From the NCBI GenBank assembly GCA_011523635.1, contig WTGI01000082.1, positions 1 through 62,056 of the forward strand: DNA of 62,056 nucleotides. Reading direction: 5' to 3'. Below are positions 34,133 to 42,636 of this stretch, in pieces. The translations under genes and the position numbers were made by a program. Origin of the DNA: Acidimicrobiia bacterium (GTDB lineage: Bacteria > Actinomycetota > Acidimicrobiia > Spongiisociales > Spongiisociaceae). A model generated the notes under the pieces. That model was not told where the DNA came from, ran no database searches, and worked only from the letters and a program-made list of their open reading frames with translations. Within the stretch, counting starts at the first letter, position 1, and each line of letters opens with the position of its first letter.

Positions 34133-34995
34133 CCGGGCTCGCGAGGTGTATGGAAGTCGTAGAGGTCGGGTCCGGGCTTTACCAGGTCCTCGTATAGTTC
34201 CGGTCTGCGGGCCCGGAGCAGGCCGGGTATGGAGGAGAAGCCCTTCGGCTCGACCATCGAGTCATCCTGCGCCCTCAGCCACTCCACCCGGTCGAGGTCC
34301 AGATTGGCCAGCAACAACTCCTCGGTCCCGGAGTTGACCAGTACGTACTCGGGACCGGCGATCATGGCGGCGCCGACCTCGTCGCGCCAGATGTTGTTGG
34401 TCATGGCCACGTGACAGAGGTTCTCTATGGCCCACGCACGGACGATGGTCTGCCAGTTGTCAGTGAGCGAGGTGAACCCGCCGCCCGCCGGGGACAGGAT
34501 CACCTGGGCGCCCCGGAGGGCCAGCACGCGGGTGGGCTCGGGTATCCAGAGCTCCGAGCACACCACGATCCCCATCCGGACACCGTCCATCTCGAACAGG
34601 GCCAGATCGGGGCCGGGCGCCACCCAGACCCTCGCTTCGTCGGGCGGGAGGGTGGCGGGATGCGCCCGTTCGTAGCGGAGCAGCAGCCGTCCCCCGCGGT
34701 CCACTGCGTAGACCACGAGGCGGAAGTTCCCGTCGCCGCACCGTTCCATGCGGCTCCAGCACACGGCGATGTGGTGGTCCGCCGCCGCGGCGGCCATGGC
34801 CTCTGCCGCCTCGTACGTGTCCCGGGGCTTGCCGAGTACCGGGCCCGGGTATCCCTCGGGGAACAGGATCAGGTCGGCCCCGAGATCGGCTGCCCGGGCG
34901 GCCAGCTCCACCGCCCGGGCAACGTTCACTTCGGCGTCGGGATTCACCACCGTGCGCGGTTGCGCAACGGCGAGCCGTAGAGATCCCGCCGCCAT
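34129..34995 (-). CDS. Nitrilase-superfamily (carbon-nitrogen hydrolase) protein with Lys-to-Arg change
   Basis: 288 residues. The glutamate in LFPEGYPG and the nucleophile cysteine in MGIVVCSELWIPE of the Glu-Lys-Cys triad are present. The segment that normally carries the lysine (YRKxH) reads RYERAHP, so the catalytic lysine appears replaced by Arg. The family hydrolyses nitriles, amides or N-carbamoyl compounds. It starts four bases after the binding-protein stop and overlaps the amidohydrolase gene. It may be an amidase with altered chemistry or an inactive relative. Confidence 0.85.
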   Translation of the reverse strand: MAAGSLRLAVAQPRTVVNPDAEVNVARAVELAARAADLGADLILFPEGYPGPVLGKPRDTYEAAEAMAAAAADHHIAVCWSRMERCGDGNFRLVVYAVDRGGRLLLRYERAHPATLPPDEARVWVAPGPDLALFEMDGVRMGIVVCSELWIPEPTRVLALRGAQVILSPAGGGFTSLTDNWQTIVRAWAIENLCHVAMTNNIWRDEVGAAMIAGPEYVLVNSGTEELLLANLDLDRVEWLRAQDDSMVEPKGFSSIPGLLRARRPELYEDLVKPGPDLYDFHTPREPG

Positions 34996-34999
34996 GTCC

Positions 35000-36202
35000 T
35001 TACAGCCCGATCGAGAAGTCGATGAACTCGTTGGTGACGAGGTCTTCAGGAGCGAGCCCGCTGACGTCCGCCTCGGTCACCTGGTCGATGATCGCCAGGA
35101 GCCCGACGACCCGGTCCATGTCGAAGTCGCCGAGGGTGTCGTTGTCACCATTGCCCATTATCCCGAGTTCCAGCATCGTGGACACCGCGAAGTCAGCCAC
35201 GCCCTGCGTGTAGATCCATCCGGTGTCGTAGACGTCCACCAATTCCAGGATCAACTGGTTGGTCGGATCCGGGTTGTTCAGGAAGTCCACGTGGGCCTGC
35301 TGGATGATGGGCACCACTTCCCGGAGGCAGTCGGCCCGGTCGGTGGCATCGGCGGCCCGGACACCGAGCGCCTGGAAGTACTCCTCGAAGCCGGTGTCAT
35401 GGATCAGCTGGGTCCTGACCGGCTTGCCCCACTCGGGCACCTCCACCTCGTAGATGTAGGGCTCGGCGGTGGCGAACCCGGCCTCGGCGACCTCGCCGCC
35501 GGCGCCGATGAACGCGGCCGGCTTGGGCGCGTCGGTCAGGTCCATCTGGGACTCGTCCATGATCCCCTCGGCGATCCACCAGTCCTGGAACACGTCCGGG
35601 CGTCCGAGCAGGATGATCGCCCCCTCGTCCTTGAGATCGGCGATCTTCTCGACGTTCGGGTAGGTCTCCGGGTCCCAGTAGACCGCGAAGGCGCTCTTCT
35701 CGAACGTCGCCATCACGCTCACGACCGGGACGTCCGCATAGGTCGACATGGCTTCGGTCGCCCGGACGAAGCCCATGAAGATGTCCTGGTCCTGGTACAG
35801 CAGCGACTGCACCGGCTGGAAGCCGACCGCGAAGCCGCCGATCCGCACCTCGATGTCGATGCCGGTGTCCTCGCCGCCCGCTACCAGCGGACCGCGGACG
35901 CTCTTGGCGTCGTTATTGATCTCGTAACCGGAACCGACCAGCTGGTAGATGCCGCCGTGCTCCGACTCGGGTTCCCAGTCGAGCTGGATCACGAGCGGGT
36001 CGGGGCAGATATCCGCCAGCGTCATCGCCGCAGCCTCTGTGGTGGCAGGCGCTGCGGTGGTGGCCGGTGCCGCGGTGGTGGCCGGTGCCGCCGTCGTGGC
36101 GGGGGCCTCCTCTTCGCCGCCGCACGCCGCTGCCACCAGCGACAGCACGGCGATCAGGGCGAGCGCAGTGGTCACCCTTCTCTCTATCCGTTGTCCTCTC
36201 AT
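35000..36202 (-). CDS. ABC transporter substrate-binding lipoprotein (NMT1/THI5-like)
   Basis: 400 residues, lipobox VAAAC with Cys27. A short tandem APATTA repeat linker (about residues 34-58) follows, then a binding domain beginning VIQLDWEPESEHGGIYQL. That sequence resembles the NMT1/ThiY group, which binds pyrimidine or other planar nitrogen compounds. Third gene of the operon, between the permease and the nitrilase genes. The downstream amide and ring hydrolases suggest a heterocyclic or amide ligand. Confidence 0.88.
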   Translation of the reverse strand: MRGQRIERRVTTALALIAVLSLVAAACGGEEEAPATTAAPATTAAPATTAAPATTEAAAMTLADICPDPLVIQLDWEPESEHGGIYQLVGSGYEINNDAKSVRGPLVAGGEDTGIDIEVRIGGFAVGFQPVQSLLYQDQDIFMGFVRATEAMSTYADVPVVSVMATFEKSAFAVYWDPETYPNVEKIADLKDEGAIILLGRPDVFQDWWIAEGIMDESQMDLTDAPKPAAFIGAGGEVAEAGFATAEPYIYEVEVPEWGKPVRTQLIHDTGFEEYFQALGVRAADATDRADCLREVVPIIQQAHVDFLNNPDPTNQLILELVDVYDTGWIYTQGVADFAVSTMLELGIMGNGDNDTLGDFDMDRVVGLLAIIDQVTEADVSGLAPEDLVTNEFIDFSIGL

Positions 36203-36281
36203 GTCGGCCTCCTTTCCGATCTTCCGTTGCTATCTGTTGTTGTGGCTCCCGACCAGCACGTTCATGGTCGGGTCAGTACGC

Positions 36282-37133
36282 CTACTGTTTCTTCTCGTCA
36301 GCCCACGACGGATCCCAATGGCCGACCGCCCGCCGGCCCAACACGCCGAAAATCCAGAACGCCACCACCCCTAGCAGGCAGGCAGCGATGACCGCGGCCA
36401 GCAACTCCTCGCTTCGAAGGCGGCGGCTGTAGCGGTCGAGGAGGATGCCCAGGCCGGGCTGGCCCCGACCGAAGAAGAAGTCGCCCACGATCGCTCCGAT
36501 CACCGAGAGGCCGGCCGAGGTCCTGAGTCCGGTGAAGATGAGCGGGCGGGCGGCCGGGACCTGGAGCTTCAGAGCCCGGGTCCACCGGCCGGCGTTGTGG
36601 AGCGTGAGCAGATCGTGCAGTCTGGGGTCGGCGCCCTGCAGGCCGGTCAGGGAGTTGATGATGATCGGGAAGAGAGCGATGATCACACACACCGTGACCC
36701 GGGACATCAACCCGAAGCCGAACCAGAAGCCGAGCAGCGGGACCAGGGCCAGGATGGGCACTGTCTGGCAAACCACGGCCCAGGGGTAGAGCGAGCGCTC
36801 GATCCACTTCGCCTGGCTCATGACCAGGGCCATCGAGAACCCCAGGGCGAAGGCGATCACCAGCCCGAGCCCGGCGACCATGGCGGTCCGGTACAGGCCG
36901 CCCAGGATCTCTGCCAGGACCTCCCCGTCGAGAATCCCCTCCTGAACAATCTCGTGTGGCGGCGGCAGGAGGAAGCGGCGGTCGGGCTCGAGCACGAAAT
37001 GGGTGATCCCGTACCAGAGGAGGATGATGCCGAGGGCCACCAGCGCGGGTGGTATGGCCACCCCGAGCAATTCCCGGATCCTGGTGAGGCCCAGGCGGGA
37101 TGCGCCGGCGGTCTCGTCGACCCGGTCGCTCAT
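36282..37133 (-). CDS. ABC transporter permease, NitT/TauT-like
   Basis: 283 residues with about six membrane helices. The EAA-like loop is LHDLLTLHNAGRWTRALKLQVPAARPLIFTGL, of the SsuC/TauC/ThiX group. The ATG overlaps the ATPase stop by four bases. A 79-base gap precedes the binding-protein gene. A single permease gene is present here, so the channel should be a homodimer, unlike the first importer of the window. Confidence 0.9.
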   Translation of the reverse strand: MSDRVDETAGASRLGLTRIRELLGVAIPPALVALGIILLWYGITHFVLEPDRRFLLPPPHEIVQEGILDGEVLAEILGGLYRTAMVAGLGLVIAFALGFSMALVMSQAKWIERSLYPWAVVCQTVPILALVPLLGFWFGFGLMSRVTVCVIIALFPIIINSLTGLQGADPRLHDLLTLHNAGRWTRALKLQVPAARPLIFTGLRTSAGLSVIGAIVGDFFFGRGQPGLGILLDRYSRRLRSEELLAAVIAACLLGVVAFWIFGVLGRRAVGHWDPSWADEKKQ

Positions 37134-37864
37134 GATGCCTCCGCCAGTGCGGCGGCGACCTGGCCGGCCAGCACCGCGAACTCCGGCTCGTAGCGGATCT
37201 CAGGCTGCCGGGGAAACGGGTACGGGATCTCGAACTCGGCCACGAGCCTTCCCGGCCGCTTGCTCATCACCAGGAGGCGGGAGGCCAGGAACACGGCTTC
37301 GTCCACGGAGTGCGTGACGAACAGCGCCGCGAATCTTCGCTCCGAGAACAAGGCGCACAACTCCGCGTTGAGCCGTGCCCGGCTGATCTGGTCCAGCGCG
37401 CCGAACGGCTCGTCGAACAGGAACAGGTCGGGATCGAGCAGCAACGACCGGGCGATGCTGGTGCGCATCTTCATCCCGCCCGACAGGGCCAGGGGATAGT
37501 GGCTGCGGAACTCCTCGAGCCCTACCAGCGACAGCACCTCGTCAGCGCGCTGCCTGGCCTCCTGGCGGCTCATCCCGTCCAGCTCGCCGAGGAAGGTCAC
37601 GTTCTGCTCCACGGTACGCCACGGCATCAGCGTGGGTTCCTGGAAGATGTAGCCGACATTGTCCGAAGTCCTGCTGACCGTGCCTTCCGTGGGCTCGATG
37701 AGTCCCGAACCGAGCCTCAGGACAGTTGACTTCCCGCACCCGGAAGGTCCCACGAGCGATACGAACTCGCCCTTTCGGATGGTGAGACGGATGGGATCGA
37801 GGGCATCGATGGACCCGAAGGACTTGGTTACTTCGGCGAAGGCGATTACCGGATCCAAGGCCAA
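37130..37864 (-). CDS. ABC transporter ATP-binding protein, NitT/TauT-like
   Basis: About 244 residues. Walker A GPSGCGKST, Q-loop IFQEPTLMPW, signature LSGGMKMRTSIA, Walker B LFLFDEPFGALDQ, H-loop FVTHSVDEAVFLA. The frame continues far upstream, but that part is antisense to the deacetylase-family gene. The likely start is TTG at 37864 or the TTG two codons later (37858), both behind an AAGGAAGGA site. First gene of the operon ATPase-permease-binding protein-nitrilase-amidohydrolase. Confidence 0.9.
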   Translation of the reverse strand: MALDPVIAFAEVTKSFGSIDALDPIRLTIRKGEFVSLVGPSGCGKSTVLRLGSGLIEPTEGTVSRTSDNVGYIFQEPTLMPWRTVEQNVTFLGELDGMSRQEARQRADEVLSLVGLEEFRSHYPLALSGGMKMRTSIARSLLLDPDLFLFDEPFGALDQISRARLNAELCALFSERRFAALFVTHSVDEAVFLASRLLVMSKRPGRLVAEFEIPYPFPRQPEIRYEPEFAVLAGQVAAALAEAS

Positions 37865-38074
37865 CGATTCCTTCCTTACCTCTCGCGCCGCGCATACGAG
37901 GAACACGCAAGCGATTAGCAGTTGACCAACCCTAGCAATTCGGCCAATGGAGGCCGGGAAGACGTCCCGGTCGAACCGGCCGTCGGATTGTGATCCCGGC
38001 CTGGCGGACAGTGGCCAAGCGACTCCGCCTACTCCTATGATTCCCTGGCCAGGCAGCTTGTTTCGGAGAGGTCC

Positions 38075-39094
38075 GTGCTCGTCTACGTCCACCCAGACCA
38101 CCGTCTCCACGATCCCACCGAGCCCCACCGCTTCGGAGGCGTTCTCCTGCCTCCGGCCGAGACCGCGGCGCGGGCCGACCGGATCCTCTCCGCCATCGGC
38201 AGCCTCGAAGCGGTCGAGGTCCGCCGTCCTCCTTCCCTGGACGAACAGGACCTGCTGCTGGTCCACCAGCCTCACTATCTCGAGTTCCTGCGTGACGCTC
38301 ACGCCCGCTGGCGGGCCGCGACCGGTGCGCCGGCCGAAGGCGAGGCGGTGGCCTACATCCGTCCCATTCCCGGATTGCCGGGCCGGCCCCCTACCCATGT
38401 CGACGCTCAACTCGGCATCTATTCCAACGATGTCGACCCGATCCTGGAGGGAACCTGGCCGGCGGCGCTCTCGGCGGCGGCGAGCGCCGTCGCCGCGGCC
38501 GGCGCCGTCCATGACGGGGGGAAGGCCGCGTATGCCATCTGCCGCCCGCCCGGCCACCACGCCGCTCCGGCGACCTTCGGCGGTTACTGCTACCTGAACA
38601 ACACCGCCCTCGCGGCGGCGTGGCTGGCGTCACGGGGAGCCAGAGTGGCGATCGTGGATGTCGACACCCACCACGGCAACGGCACCCAGGCGGTGTTCTG
38701 GGACCGTGGGGACGTCCTGACCGTCTCGATCCATGGTGATCCCGAGTTGCATTTCCCGTTTTTCTCCGGCTTTCCCGAGGAGCGGGGCGCGGCGGCCGGG
38801 CGCGGCGCCAACCTCAACCTTCCGCTCCCATCCGGGTCCGGCTGGCCGGCCTATCGCCCCGCCCTGGAGAAAGCCGTCGAAGCCGTTGACTCCTTCGGAG
38901 CCGAATTCCTGGTGGTGGCTCTGGGGGTGGACACGCATGCAACCGACGGGGTGCTGGCCCTGACCGACGAGGACTATCCGCTGCTCGGGCAGACGCTGTG
39001 GACCGGCCGGCCCACGGTCATCATTCAGGAAGGTGGCTACGGTCCCGGAGTTCTCGAGGCGGCTGTTCCGGGAGTACTGTCCGCCTTCGAGTAG
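38075..39094 (+). CDS. Histone-deacetylase-family amidohydrolase (acetylpolyamine-amidohydrolase-like)
   Basis: 339 residues, GTG start with a GGAGAG site. Conserved parts: RPPGHH (catalytic dyad H161/H162), GGYCYLNNTALAA, zinc ligands D197 and H199 in DVDTHHGNGTQ, GVDTHATDG, and the C-terminal QEGGYG with the catalytic Tyr. Bacterial members deacetylate acetylated polyamines or other N-acyl amines in the cytoplasm. It is divergent from the second NitT/TauT-like importer operon across about 210 bases, so an acylated amine could be the imported compound. That link is inference. Confidence 0.9.
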   Translation: MLVYVHPDHRLHDPTEPHRFGGVLLPPAETAARADRILSAIGSLEAVEVRRPPSLDEQDLLLVHQPHYLEFLRDAHARWRAATGAPAEGEAVAYIRPIPGLPGRPPTHVDAQLGIYSNDVDPILEGTWPAALSAAASAVAAAGAVHDGGKAAYAICRPPGHHAAPATFGGYCYLNNTALAAAWLASRGARVAIVDVDTHHGNGTQAVFWDRGDVLTVSIHGDPELHFPFFSGFPEERGAAAGRGANLNLPLPSGSGWPAYRPALEKAVEAVDSFGAEFLVVALGVDTHATDGVLALTDEDYPLLGQTLWTGRPTVIIQEGGYGPGVLEAAVPGVLSAFE

Positions 39095-39131
39095 AGAGCC
39101 CTCGCTGCCGAGTTCTCACTATTGTTCCCCT

Positions 39132-39965
39132 GTGGCTGCACGTATTCCATCCGATGGTTTGTCCGACGATTTCGTCCCGCCGCCCCGACCGAAGCTGAAG
39201 CGCAAGTTCTACGAATCGGAGTTGGCCGATCTCCAAGAGGAGTTGGTCCGGCTGCAGCGATGGATAAAGCACAGGGGTCTCAAGGTGGTGGTCATCTTCG
39301 AGGGCCGCGACGCCGCCGGCAAGGGTGGCGTCATCAAACGGATCACCGAACGTCTCAACCCCCGCGTCGTGCGGGTGGTGGCCTTAGGCACGCCGAGCGA
39401 CCGAGAGAAGACCCAGTGGTGGTTCCAGCGCTATGTGGCCGAGTTGCCCGCCGCCGGCGAGATGGTCCTGTTCGACCGTAGCTGGTACAACCGCGGGGTG
39501 GTGGAGCCGGTTATGGGATTTTGCACCCAGGAGGAGTATCGGGAGTTCCTGCGTTCCTGCCCCGAGTTCGAGCGGATGCTGATCAGGTCGGGCATCATCC
39601 TCATCAAGTACTGGTTCTCGGTGAGCGATGCCGAACAGGAGCGCCGGTTCCAGGCCCGTATCAACGATCCGACGAAGCGATGGAAGCTTTCAACGGTGGA
39701 CGTGGAGGGCAGATCGAGGTGGGTGGAATTCTCCAAGGCGAAGGACATCTTGTTCGCCCACACCGACATCAAGCAGGCCCCCTGGTACGTGGTCAACGCC
39801 GACAACAAGAAGCGTGCCCGCCTGAACTGCATCGCCCATCTCCTGGAGCAGATTCCCTATGAGGATGTCCCTTGGGACGACATAGAGCTACCCGAACGCC
39901 AGTCGGGAGTCGGATACGTCCGTCCGCCGATCACGGACCAGACCTTCGTCGAGGAGAGATTCTGA
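39132..39965 (+). CDS. ppk2: Polyphosphate kinase 2 (PPK2)
   Basis: 277 residues from the GTG at 39132; an upstream extension would overlap the preceding gene and is not protein-like. Walker A is FEGRDAAGKGG (residues 57-67), the lid/Walker B region is VLFDRSWYNRGVVEPVMGFC, and the C-terminal NCIAHLLEQIPYEDV fits PPK2 class I. The enzyme transfers phosphate between polyphosphate and nucleoside diphosphates. It stands 37 bases after the deacetylase-family gene on the same strand. Confidence 0.93.
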   Translation: MAARIPSDGLSDDFVPPPRPKLKRKFYESELADLQEELVRLQRWIKHRGLKVVVIFEGRDAAGKGGVIKRITERLNPRVVRVVALGTPSDREKTQWWFQRYVAELPAAGEMVLFDRSWYNRGVVEPVMGFCTQEEYREFLRSCPEFERMLIRSGIILIKYWFSVSDAEQERRFQARINDPTKRWKLSTVDVEGRSRWVEFSKAKDILFAHTDIKQAPWYVVNADNKKRARLNCIAHLLEQIPYEDVPWDDIELPERQSGVGYVRPPITDQTFVEERF

Positions 39966-40040
39966 GCGCGGTCGGTCACTTCCCGATCCCAAGCTCCCGG
40001 CGCTCGGTCTCCGATCCACGCCGGCCGGCATGGACAACCG

Positions 40041-40856
40041 GTGATCGACGACGTGCTAGGTAACACCTCCGAGCCGCGAGTCGCTCGCCGTCTCGAGGGC
40101 AAGGTCGCCGCGGTGACCGGCGCAAGTTCCGGGATCGGCAGGGCCATCGCCCGCCGGATGGCGGCGGAGGGCGCCGGGATACTGGCGGCGGATCTCCGCC
40201 CGTATCCCCGTGACGGATCTCATGAGGACGGCGGGCACGCATCGACCGTGGACCTGATCCGGGCAGCCGGGGGAGAGGCGGTCTTCGTGGAGACCGACGT
40301 GAGCCGGACGTCCGACATGGAGGCCGCGGCGGCTACCGCGGCGGCAGAACTCGGCGGGCTGGACATCATGGTCAACAACGCCGGGATCTGGCACGGCCAC
40401 CGGACGATTCTCGATGAGACCGAAGCCGAGTTCGACTCGACGATCGCCATCAACCTCAAGGGAGTCTGGCTCGGATGCAAGGTGGCGATCGGACACATGG
40501 TGCGGGCCGGGTCGGGCGGGAGCATCGTCAACATCGCATCGATCGCCGGGATGGTCGGGTTGGCCGCGGAGCCTGCCTACTCCGCCTCGAAGGGGGCGGT
40601 GATCGGACTCACCCGCCAGTTGGCCATCGACTACGCCGGCGAGCGGATCCGGGTCAACGCGGTCTCTCCCGGCTTCGTGGAGACTTCCTTGTCCCGGTCG
40701 GTCATGGGGAACAACCCCGAACACGATCTGACTCCCTGGCCCCGCCTCGGAACGGTCTCCGATGTCGCCTCGGCCGTGGCCTTCCTGGCTTCGGACGAGA
40801 GCGAATGGATGACGGGTTCGGTGCTTGCCATCGACGGCGGCTACACGGCCAGGTAG
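40041..40856 (+). CDS. Short-chain dehydrogenase/reductase (SDR)
   Basis: 271 residues. Cofactor motif TGASSGIG at 26-33, NNAG in the centre, catalytic Ser in NIASIAG and YxxxK as YSASK, and C-terminal AVAFLASDESEWMTGSVLAIDGGY. These are classical-type SDR features, with NAD(P)-dependent alcohol/ketone oxidoreduction. The GTG start lacks a strong ribosome site. The substrate is not inferable. Confidence 0.9.
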   Translation: MIDDVLGNTSEPRVARRLEGKVAAVTGASSGIGRAIARRMAAEGAGILAADLRPYPRDGSHEDGGHASTVDLIRAAGGEAVFVETDVSRTSDMEAAAATAAAELGGLDIMVNNAGIWHGHRTILDETEAEFDSTIAINLKGVWLGCKVAIGHMVRAGSGGSIVNIASIAGMVGLAAEPAYSASKGAVIGLTRQLAIDYAGERIRVNAVSPGFVETSLSRSVMGNNPEHDLTPWPRLGTVSDVASAVAFLASDESEWMTGSVLAIDGGYTAR

Positions 40857-41054
40857 GTCATCCCGCCGCGCGCAGGTCGTAGGGGTTGACGGGACGGGCG
40901 GTTGCCCGTCGGTCCTTGCCTTGATCCGACTCTCCGCTTCCCACAGATCTGATGCCGGGCCGGTCCGCGCGGCGCCTAACATGACCGCCACCCACCTGAT
41001 CTCCGGTCAGAGGCGCCTGGCGGCGGGCGGGTTGTTGCCGACGAACTTCGAGGT

Positions 41055-41861
41055 ATGGCCGAACACCTGGGTCTCAGCGAAGCCATTTCAAGATACGTGC
41101 AGGACGGGGACACCGTTGCCCTGGAAGGTTTCACCCATCTGATCCCGTTTGCCGCCGGGCACGAGATCATCCGCCAACGGAAACGAAACCTGACCGTGTC
41201 GAGGCTGACCCCGGATCTCATCTACGACCAGTTGATCGGGGCCGGATGCGTGCGCAAGCTGCTCTTCTCGTGGGGCGGGAACCCCGGTGTGGGTTCTCTG
41301 TACCGCTTCCGGGATGCGGTGGAGAATGGCTGGCCGGCGCCGATCGAGTTGGAGGAACACAGCCATGCCGGGTTGACCAACCGGTACGTTGCCGGCGCCT
41401 CGGGCATGCCGTTCACCGTGATGAGGGGCTACCTGGGGAACTCTCTCGGCGAGATCGCCCCGCATGTTCGCTTCCTGGAGTGCCCGTTCACAGGTGAGCC
41501 GGTGGCGGCGGTGCGCGCCCTCAACCCCGACACGGGGATCCTTCACGCCCAGCGGGCCGACCGGGCCGGCAACGTGCAGGTCTGGGGAATTTCCGGGGTA
41601 TTGCGGGAGGTGGTCATGGCGTCCCGGCGAGTCGTCGTCACGGTGGAGGAGGTTGTGGATGTCCTGGAGCGCCGACCGGGCGATTTCGTCATTCCATCCA
41701 TGGCCATCACCGCGGTGTGCGAGGTCCCTGAGGGCGCCCGGCCCTCCTACGTCCAGGACTACTACGAACGTGACAACACCTGGTACCGCAAGTGGCCCGA
41801 GGTGAGCCGGGATCGGGAAGCCTTCCTGGCCTGGCAGGACGAATACGTCATGGGAGCTTGA
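41055..41861 (+). CDS. CoA-transferase subunit A (IpdA-like)
   Basis: 268 residues. The N-terminus MAEHLGLSEAISRYVQDGDTVALEGFTHL and LNPDTGILHAQRADRAGNVQVWG are typical of family I CoA-transferase/ring-hydrolase alpha subunits. The closest named group by pattern is IpdA of steroid-ring degradation, but sequence alone cannot decide. The B subunit gene follows three bases after the stop. The pair may activate or cleave a CoA-linked acid intermediate. Confidence 0.88.
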   Translation: MAEHLGLSEAISRYVQDGDTVALEGFTHLIPFAAGHEIIRQRKRNLTVSRLTPDLIYDQLIGAGCVRKLLFSWGGNPGVGSLYRFRDAVENGWPAPIELEEHSHAGLTNRYVAGASGMPFTVMRGYLGNSLGEIAPHVRFLECPFTGEPVAAVRALNPDTGILHAQRADRAGNVQVWGISGVLREVVMASRRVVVTVEEVVDVLERRPGDFVIPSMAITAVCEVPEGARPSYVQDYYERDNTWYRKWPEVSRDREAFLAWQDEYVMGA

Positions 41862-41864
41862 ACA

Positions 41865-42629
41865 GTGGCGGACCGCACGCCGGCGTGGACAGCTGCCGAG
41901 ATCATGACCGTGGTGGCATCCCGTCTCCTCCGTGACGGGATGTCCTGCTTCGTGGGCATCGGAATCCCCAGCACGGTTGCCAACCTGGCCCGCAACACCC
42001 ACGCGCCGAACCTGTTCCTCATCTATGAGGCAGGGGCGCTCGGCGCCAAGCCGTACCGGCTACCGCTCTCGATCGGCGATGGTGAGTTGGCGGAGACCGC
42101 CGATTCGGTGGTTTCCGTGCCCGAGATATTCAACTACTGGCTGCAGGGCGGGCACATCGATGTCGGCTACCTGTCCGCCGCCCAGATCGACCGGTTCGGC
42201 AACCTGAACACCACCGTGATAGGCCCGGACTACCTCGAGCCGAAGGTACGCCTCCCCGGGGCGGGAGGTGCTCCCGAGATCGCCGCCCACTGCCGCGAGG
42301 TGACGGTGATCATGCGCCATGCCAGGCGGGCCTTCGTGCCTCGGGTCGACTTCGTGACCTCGGTCGGCCTGGGTCCGGCGCCCGAAACCAGATCCCGACT
42401 CGGCTTCCGAGGGGCAGGGCCGATCAACGTCATCACCGACCTGGGGATCCTGAGGCCCGATCCGCAGGACAACGAGCTGACCCTGGTGGCGGTACATCCG
42501 GGTGTCGACATTCAAGATGTCCAGGATCAGACTCAGTGGCCGCTCCGGGTGGCATCACCCCTCGACGTGACGGAAGCCCCGACCAGCGAGGAGTTGGCGG
42601 TGCTCCGGGACCTCCAGAGCCGTTCCTAG
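41865..42629 (+). CDS. CoA-transferase subunit B (IpdB-like)
   Basis: 254 residues, GTG start. CFVGIGIPSTVANLARNTHAPNLFLIYEAGALGAKP holds the glycine loop and the glutamate position of the beta subunit. GGHIDVGYLSAAQIDRFGNLNTTVIG is the conserved family stretch. It acts as a heteromer with the preceding gene product. Whether it transfers CoA or hydrolyses a ring, as IpdAB does, cannot be read directly. Confidence 0.88.
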   Translation: MADRTPAWTAAEIMTVVASRLLRDGMSCFVGIGIPSTVANLARNTHAPNLFLIYEAGALGAKPYRLPLSIGDGELAETADSVVSVPEIFNYWLQGGHIDVGYLSAAQIDRFGNLNTTVIGPDYLEPKVRLPGAGGAPEIAAHCREVTVIMRHARRAFVPRVDFVTSVGLGPAPETRSRLGFRGAGPINVITDLGILRPDPQDNELTLVAVHPGVDIQDVQDQTQWPLRVASPLDVTEAPTSEELAVLRDLQSRS

Positions 42630-42636
42630 AGAAAGC

